Part shown: positions 59,924-64,000 of the stretch, piece after piece
How the letters are laid out: every line of letters begins with the position of its first letter
How positions within the stretch are numbered: the first letter of the stretch is position 1
Assembly: GCF_039542905.1 (NCBI RefSeq)
Contig: NZ_BAABIS010000001.1
Span: forward strand, 2,542,001 to 2,606,000
Origin: Kitasatospora terrestris
Lineage (GTDB): Bacteria; Actinomycetota; Actinomycetes; Streptomycetales; Streptomycetaceae
DNA: 64,000 bases
Direction of reading: 5' to 3'
Made by a program: the position numbers and the translations under genes
The notes under the pieces: generated by a model
The model's input: the letters and a program-made list of their open reading frames with translations, nothing else
The model's database searches: none
What the model was told of the DNA's origin: nothing

Positions 59924-60586
59924 GTGATTCGCACCACGCCGGGAACTCTTCCACAGACCGCTTCGTCCGGACTGCCGCTCCTGGGGGCCGCCTTGACCTC
60001 GACCACCGTCGCCGACGGGTCGCTCACTCCGCGTCAGGCGGAGCGGCGGCGCCGGATCCTGCGCGCCTCGACCGCGCTGGCGGCCCGCGGCGGGTACGAG
60101 GCGGTCCAGATGCGCGAGGTCGCCGAGGACGCCGAGGTGGCGCTCGGCACGCTGTACCGGTACTTCCCGTCCAAGGTGCACCTGCTGGTCGCGGTGATGC
60201 GCGAGCAGCTGCTCCACCTGCACGAACAGGTCCGCCGCCACCCGCCGACCGGCGAGGACCCGGCCACCCGGGTCGCCGAGGCGCTCACCGCCGCCTTCCA
60301 CGCGCTGCAGCGCGAGCCGCGGCTGGCGGAGGCGATGGTGCGGGCCCTGTCCTTCGCCGACCGCTCGCTGAGCAGCGAGGTGGACGAGGTGTCCGGGCTG
60401 ACTTCGGCGATCGTCCTGGAGGCCGCCCGCCTTCCCGGGGCGCCCAGCGCCGACCAGCAGGCCGCGCTGCGGGTGATCGGGCACACCTGGCACGCCACCC
60501 TGCTGGCCTGGCTGTGCGGGCGCGCCTCGCTGCAGGAGGTCCGCGCCGACCTGCACACCGCGGCCCGGCTGCTCACGGCCGGCTGA
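59924..60586 (+). CDS. kstR: KstR-like TetR family repressor
   Basis: This 220-residue TetR protein closely follows mycobacterial KstR (Rv3574) in sequence. AERRRRILRASTALAARGGY, EAVQMREVAEDAEVALGTLY and RYFPSKVHLLVAVMREQL make up the helix-turn-helix and first helices. The C-terminus has EPRLAEAMVRALSFADRSLS, SEVDEVSGL and HTWHATLLAWLCGRASLQEV. KstR represses cholesterol and lipid catabolism genes and responds to CoA thioesters of steroid intermediates. The GTG at 59924 is used; a TTG at 59993 (MTSTTVADGSLT) gives a length nearer to mycobacterial KstR. A matching operator lies at 49706-49719. Confidence 0.85.
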   Translation: MIRTTPGTLPQTASSGLPLLGAALTSTTVADGSLTPRQAERRRRILRASTALAARGGYEAVQMREVAEDAEVALGTLYRYFPSKVHLLVAVMREQLLHLHEQVRRHPPTGEDPATRVAEALTAAFHALQREPRLAEAMVRALSFADRSLSSEVDEVSGLTSAIVLEAARLPGAPSADQQAALRVIGHTWHATLLAWLCGRASLQEVRADLHTAARLLTAG

Positions 60587-60654
60587 CCGCTCCGGGCGGG
60601 CAAGGGACGGACAAGAACAGGTTCCATTTTCCGGCCGGGGGCGGCGGGGCGGTT

Positions 60655-60800
60655 AGAGTGCCTGGCGCGACAACAACTTCATCCGCTCTCCGCCAGGGGG
60701 AAGCCGGTGCGAATCCGGCACTGACCCGCAACCGTGAGCCGCCCACCCGGCGGCGCAGTCGGACTGCCCGGCGGAGGGCGAGCGGCCGTCTCCGTCGTGG
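60655..60800 (+). promoter_or_regulatory. cobalamin (adenosylcobalamin-type) riboswitch
   Basis: The conserved core GCCAGGGGGAAGCCGGTGCG is followed by AATCCGGCACTGACCCGCAA, CCGTGAGC and a downstream CAGTCGGACTGCC element, preceded by GTGCCTGGCGCGACAAC. These are the hallmark blocks of the B12 box and its flanking stems. It ends about 60 bp before the next gene. Binding of a cobalamin should shut off the downstream genes. The ends are approximate. Confidence 0.9.
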
Positions 60801-60860
60801 TCTACGGGTGGCCCGGTGCTCCCGGGCCGCTGCCACCGCTCACCGAAAGGCACCCTCTCC

Positions 60861-62255
60861 ATGATCACCCCTGCCCGTCTGGGCTCCGCCGTCCTGGCCG
60901 GACTGCTGCTGGCCGGCACCGCCGCCCCCGCCCTGGCCGAATCCGCCTCGGCGGCACCGAGCAGCCCCGCCGCCACGCCGAGCACCGCCCCCAGCGCCGC
61001 CGGCAGCACCGCCCCCGGCCCGGCCGGCACGCCGGCGCCGGCAGCCGTGCCGGCCGGGCTGTACGGCAAGGGAGACCCCGGCTACGACGGCGTGTGGCGG
61101 CAGTCGTTGGCCCTGACCGCGCTGAAGCAGAACGAGGTCGTGCCCGCCGAGTCCGCCGTCGGCTGGCTGCTCGGCCAGCAGTGCGCGGACGGCGGCTGGC
61201 CGTCCTTCCGGGCCGACACCGCCACCGCGTGCGACCCGAAGACCGAGGACTCCAACGCCACCGCCGTCGCCGTCCAGGCGCTCGTCGCCCTCGGCGGCCA
61301 CGCCGAGCCGGTCGCCAAGGCCGTGCAGTGGTTCAAGGCCAACCAGAACACCGACGGCACCTGGTCCTACAACCCGGGCAGCCCCGGCGACGCCGACTCC
61401 ACCGCGCTCGCCGTCTCCGCGCTGCTCGCCGCCGGCGCCGACCCGGCGGGCGTCGCCCGCGACGGCCACAGCGCGTACGACGGCCTGGCCGGCTTCCAGC
61501 TCGGCTGCGCCTCCCCCGCCGACCAGCGCGGCGCGTTCGCCTACCAGCCGGTCGCCGGCAGCCCGCTGACCGCCAACGTCCTCGCCTCCTCGCAGGCCGC
61601 GCTCGCCGCCGCCGGCGGCCACCTCCCGGTCACCGCCGACAGCCGGGCCGACGCCCCGGCCAAGCCGCTGGCCTGCGCCGACGGCGCGGCCGCCGGCACC
61701 GTGGCCCGCGCCGACTCGGCGTCGGCCGCGGCCGCGTACCTCACCGCGAAGCTCGCCGCGGGCGGCCAGCGCCTGCTCCTGGACACCCCCGGCGCCACCC
61801 CCGGCCCGGACTTCAACGCCACCTCGTGGGCGGTGCTCAGCCTGGTCCAGGCCGGGCACGCCAAGGAGGCCGCCAGCGCCGCCGACTGGCTGGCCGGCAA
61901 CGGCTACGCCTGGGCCGCGCAGGGCAAGAACGGCACCGACCCGGCCGCCGCCGCGACCCTGCTGCTGGTCGCCCGCGCCACCAAGCTCGACCCGTACAAC
62001 TTCGGCGGCACCAACATGGTGCAGCTGCTGATCGACGCCGGCCCGAAGCCCGCCTCCGTCCCGGCGGCCGCCGCCGCGAAGGCCGCCAACGAGCCGGACG
62101 CCACCAAGGCCCCCGGCTCCGGCATCACCGAGCCCGACGAGAACGGCGGCTTCTCGGCCGGCTGGATGATCGGCGTCGGCCTCCTCGTCGGCGTCGGCGG
62201 CGGCCTGCTGCTCAGCCTCAACCGCCGCCGCACCACCCGCAACGGCGCCAAGTGA
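60861..62255 (+). CDS. secreted, membrane-anchored prenyltransferase-repeat protein under B12 riboswitch control
   Basis: This 464-residue protein has a signal peptide (LGSAVLAGLLLAGTAAPALA) and an Ala/Pro/Thr-rich linker. A repeated domain carries the motifs LLGQQCADGGWPSFRADTAT, FKANQNTDGTWSYNPGSPGD and FQLGCASPADQRGAFAYQ, resembling the alpha/alpha-barrel of transcobalamin and prenyltransferase-like proteins. A C-terminal membrane helix (GWMIGVGLLVGVGGGLLLSL) and a basic tail follow. Given the upstream cobalamin riboswitch and downstream EcfT, it is probably a surface cobalamin-binding protein. The ATG at 60861 has AAAGG upstream. The next gene overlaps by 4 bp (GTGA). Confidence 0.85.
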   Translation: MITPARLGSAVLAGLLLAGTAAPALAESASAAPSSPAATPSTAPSAAGSTAPGPAGTPAPAAVPAGLYGKGDPGYDGVWRQSLALTALKQNEVVPAESAVGWLLGQQCADGGWPSFRADTATACDPKTEDSNATAVAVQALVALGGHAEPVAKAVQWFKANQNTDGTWSYNPGSPGDADSTALAVSALLAAGADPAGVARDGHSAYDGLAGFQLGCASPADQRGAFAYQPVAGSPLTANVLASSQAALAAAGGHLPVTADSRADAPAKPLACADGAAAGTVARADSASAAAAYLTAKLAAGGQRLLLDTPGATPGPDFNATSWAVLSLVQAGHAKEAASAADWLAGNGYAWAAQGKNGTDPAAAATLLLVARATKLDPYNFGGTNMVQLLIDAGPKPASVPAAAAAKAANEPDATKAPGSGITEPDENGGFSAGWMIGVGLLVGVGGGLLLSLNRRRTTRNGAK

Positions 62256-62944
62256 CCGCCCGCACCACCCCGGCGCCGGCCCTCCGGCGGGCGCCGGCGG
62301 CCGGGGCCGCCCCGCTCGTCGCACTGCTCGTCGCGCTGACGGCCTCGCTGGCGGCCGCGCTGGTCGCCGTCGCGCCCGGCGCGCAGGCGGCCGGGTACCG
62401 GTACTGGTCGTTCTGGAAGTGGTCCGGCTCCGCGTGGGCGTACCAGCAGGTCGGTCCGGCCGGGTTCGTCCCGGCCGACGGCGCGGTGGACGGCTGGCGC
62501 TTCGCGGTGAGCCCGGACGGCGGCCAGGACGCCGCCCGGCCCACCGCCACCGGCGAATTCGCCGCGATCTGCGCCGACACCCCGCCCGCCGCGAGCCACA
62601 AGCGGGTCGCCGTGGTGCTGGACTTCGGCACCGCCGCCGACGCCCCCGGCGGCGAGCAGCCGCCCGCGCCGCGCACCGCGTGCGCCGCCGTCCCGGCCGC
62701 CGCCTCCTCCGCCGACGTGCTCGCCGCCGTCGCCCCGCCGCTGCGCTACGACTCCGCGGGCGTGCTCTGCGCCATCGCCGGATACCCCCGCGCGGGCTGC
62801 GCCGACACCGTCGCCGCACCGGCGGCCCCGGCGGCCGGCGGCACACCCGCCGACGACGGCCCGTCGCTCGGCCTGGTGGCGGGCGGCGCGCTGGTCGCGG
62901 CGCTGGCCGTCGGCGCCGCCTGGCAGGCCCGCCGCCGCCGCTGA
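62252..62944 (+). CDS. SCO2322 family secreted protein
   Basis: This 230-residue protein has an N-terminal signal helix (PLVALLVALTASLAAALVAV) followed by AAGYRYWSFWKWSGSAWAYQ, a signature I associate with the SCO2322 family. It continues with a Cys-containing globular part (FAAICADTPPAASHKRVAVV, PRTACAAVP, VLCAIAGYPRAGCAD) and a C-terminal membrane helix near GLVAGGALVAALAVGAAW plus RRRR. It overlaps the previous gene (GTGA), so the two are co-expressed under the riboswitch. A binding role in cobalamin acquisition is inferred from context only. Confidence 0.85.
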   Translation: MTARTTPAPALRRAPAAGAAPLVALLVALTASLAAALVAVAPGAQAAGYRYWSFWKWSGSAWAYQQVGPAGFVPADGAVDGWRFAVSPDGGQDAARPTATGEFAAICADTPPAASHKRVAVVLDFGTAADAPGGEQPPAPRTACAAVPAAASSADVLAAVAPPLRYDSAGVLCAIAGYPRAGCADTVAAPAAPAAGGTPADDGPSLGLVAGGALVAALAVGAAWQARRRR

Positions 62945-62951
62945 CCCGGGA

Positions 62952-62984
62952 AGATCCAGGGAAGAGTCAGGGAAGAGCCAGGGA
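62952..62984. repeat. 11-bp tandem repeat in the ecfT leader
   Basis: AGATCCAGGGA, AGAGTCAGGGA and AGAGCCAGGGA are head to tail just before the ecfT start, each with a purine-rich GGGA core that could act as multiple ribosome-binding-like sequences. Confidence 0.7.
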
Positions 62985-62998
62985 AGAGACCCACCGCC

Positions 62999-64000
62999 AT
63001 GCCATCGCCCCCCGCCCGCCGCCTCGGCCCCCGCCTGCTGCACCCCGGTGCGTGGTGGCTGTGGGCGCTCGGGCTGGCCGCCGGCGCCTCCCGCACCACC
63101 AATCCGGTGCTGTTGCTCCTGATCGCGGCGGTCGCCGGGTACGTGGTCGCGGCCCGGCGCAGCGACGCGCCGTGGGCCCGCTCCTACGGGGCGTTCCTGC
63201 GGATCGGCCTGGTGGTGCTCGGGCTGCGGCTGGCGTTCGCGGTGCTCCTCGGGTCGCCGGTGGGCGGCACCCACGTGCTGGTCACCCTCCCCCACCTCCC
63301 GCTCCCCGCCTGGGCGCAGGGCGTGCGGCTCGGCGGACCGGTGGCCGTCGAGGGCGTCCTCTTCGCCTGCTACGAGGGCCTGAAACTGGCCGTCCTGCTG
63401 CTGTGCGTGGGCGCCGCCAACGCCCTCGCCTCCCCGGCCCGGCTGCTGCGCTGCCTGCCCGGGGCGCTCTACGAGGTCGGGGTGGCCGCCGTGGTGGCGA
63501 CCACCTTCGCCCCGAACCTGGTCGCCGACATCCGCCGGCTGCGGGCCGCCCGTCGGCTGCGCGGCCGCGAGGACCGCGGTGTCCGCGCCGTCCTCGCCGT
63601 CGGACTCCCGGTGCTGGAAGGCGCGTTGGAACGCTCGGTCGGACTCGCCGCGGCGATGGACTCGCGCGGATTCGGCCGCACCGCCGACGTCCCGCGCCGC
63701 ATCGTCCGCACCGCCGGAGCCCTCACCCTGCTCGGCCTGCTCGCCGTGTGCAGCGCCACGTACGGCCTGCTCGGCGCCGGCGGACGGACGGCCTGGGCCG
63801 TGCCGCTGCTGCTGGCCGGCGCCGCGGCGGCGGCCGGCGGGCTGGCGCTCGGCGGCCGACGCTCCGTCAGGACCCGCTACCGGCCCGACCCCTGGGCCCT
63901 GCCCGAGTGGCTGACCGCCGGCTCCGGACTCGCGGTGGCCGGACTGCTGGTCCTGCTCGCCGGACGCCACCCCGAGGCGTTCAGCCCGTCCGTGGTGCCG
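62999..64000 (+). CDS. ecfT: energy-coupling factor transporter transmembrane protein EcfT (3' end outside window)
   Basis: The first 334 residues of a membrane protein are present. Early helices are RLLHPGAWWLWALGLAAGAS, LLLLIAAVAGYVVAARRS and SYGAFLRIGLVVLGLRLAFA. The EcfT hallmark region follows: VVATTFAPNLVADIRRLRAA, RRLRGREDRGVRAVLAVGL (the ARG-type coupling helices that bind the ATPases) and ERSVGLAAAMDSRGFGRTAD. More helices follow to the edge. EcfT joins the ATPase pair to the substrate-binding component. The upstream riboswitch and surface proteins suggest cobalamin or cobalt transport. The ATG at 62999 is 54 bp after the previous stop. Confidence 0.9.
   Translation, partial: MPSPPARRLGPRLLHPGAWWLWALGLAAGASRTTNPVLLLLIAAVAGYVVAARRSDAPWARSYGAFLRIGLVVLGLRLAFAVLLGSPVGGTHVLVTLPHLPLPAWAQGVRLGGPVAVEGVLFACYEGLKLAVLLLCVGAANALASPARLLRCLPGALYEVGVAAVVATTFAPNLVADIRRLRAARRLRGREDRGVRAVLAVGLPVLEGALERSVGLAAAMDSRGFGRTADVPRRIVRTAGALTLLGLLAVCSATYGLLGAGGRTAWAVPLLLAGAAAAAGGLALGGRRSVRTRYRPDPWALPEWLTAGSGLAVAGLLVLLAGRHPEAFSPSVVP

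Overview
The window is about 73 % G+C with dense, strongly GC3-biased genes, frequent GTG starts and ATGA/GTGA overlaps. Its families (AfsR/BTAD regulator, HbpS-SenS-SenR, SCO2322 family, RNase H/acid phosphatase fusion, F420-dependent NpdG, KstR) point to a chromosome-core segment of a Streptomyces/Kitasatospora-type actinomycete. There is no tRNA, 5S/16S/23S rRNA or CRISPR array. One structural RNA (RNase P RNA) and one cobalamin riboswitch are clear.

Layout. 1-6 kb: the end of a membrane-anchored EEP-family enzyme, a TetR/MFS efflux pair with an upstream operator, panB, and a DrrA/DrrB-type ABC exporter. 6-12 kb: a 1,210-residue AfsR-like regulator, a site-2-protease homologue, npdG and small conserved proteins. 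12-18 kb: an MFS exporter, map, a decayed NAD(P)-binding oxidoreductase gene, a prim-pol-like protein and a PadR repressor. 18.4-23.4 kb is accessory: a 615-bp MITE-like cassette with 88-bp inverted repeats around a 124-aa gene, an unrecognised two-gene unit, a VOC/WYL pair with its operator, and repeat-rich intergenic DNA. 23.4-29 kb: a TipA-like MerR gene with a 19-bp-spacer promoter, a three-gene TerD/AIM24 operon, an ACT protein and a serine hydrolase. 29-35 kb: a PAS-GAF-PP2C phosphatase, then the haem/redox sensing set hbpS-senS-senR. 35-44 kb: SDR, rnpB, MFS, an RNB-domain nuclease, yaaA, and the housekeeping cluster Nif3-like / zinc ribbon / RNase H-phosphatase.

44.5-48.4 kb holds the most unusual module. 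A LanKC-like protein (class III lanthipeptide synthetase family) keeps the lyase-like N-terminus, but its kinase domain has lost key catalytic residues and it has no LanC cyclase. It overlaps a prolyl-oligopeptidase-type S9 peptidase by 4 bp. 48.5-56.4 kb: an alcohol dehydrogenase behind a KstR-type palindrome, an M48 protease, a methyltransferase and three envelope-associated genes. 56.5-60.6 kb: a glycosyltransferase / methyltransferase / prenyltransferase-repeat operon divergent from a KstR-like repressor. 60.6-64 kb: a cobalamin riboswitch leading into a secreted prenyltransferase-fold protein, an SCO2322-family protein and an EcfT, probably a cobalamin uptake locus that continues past the window.

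All family assignments come from reading translated sequence and remembered family signatures. No database search was run.
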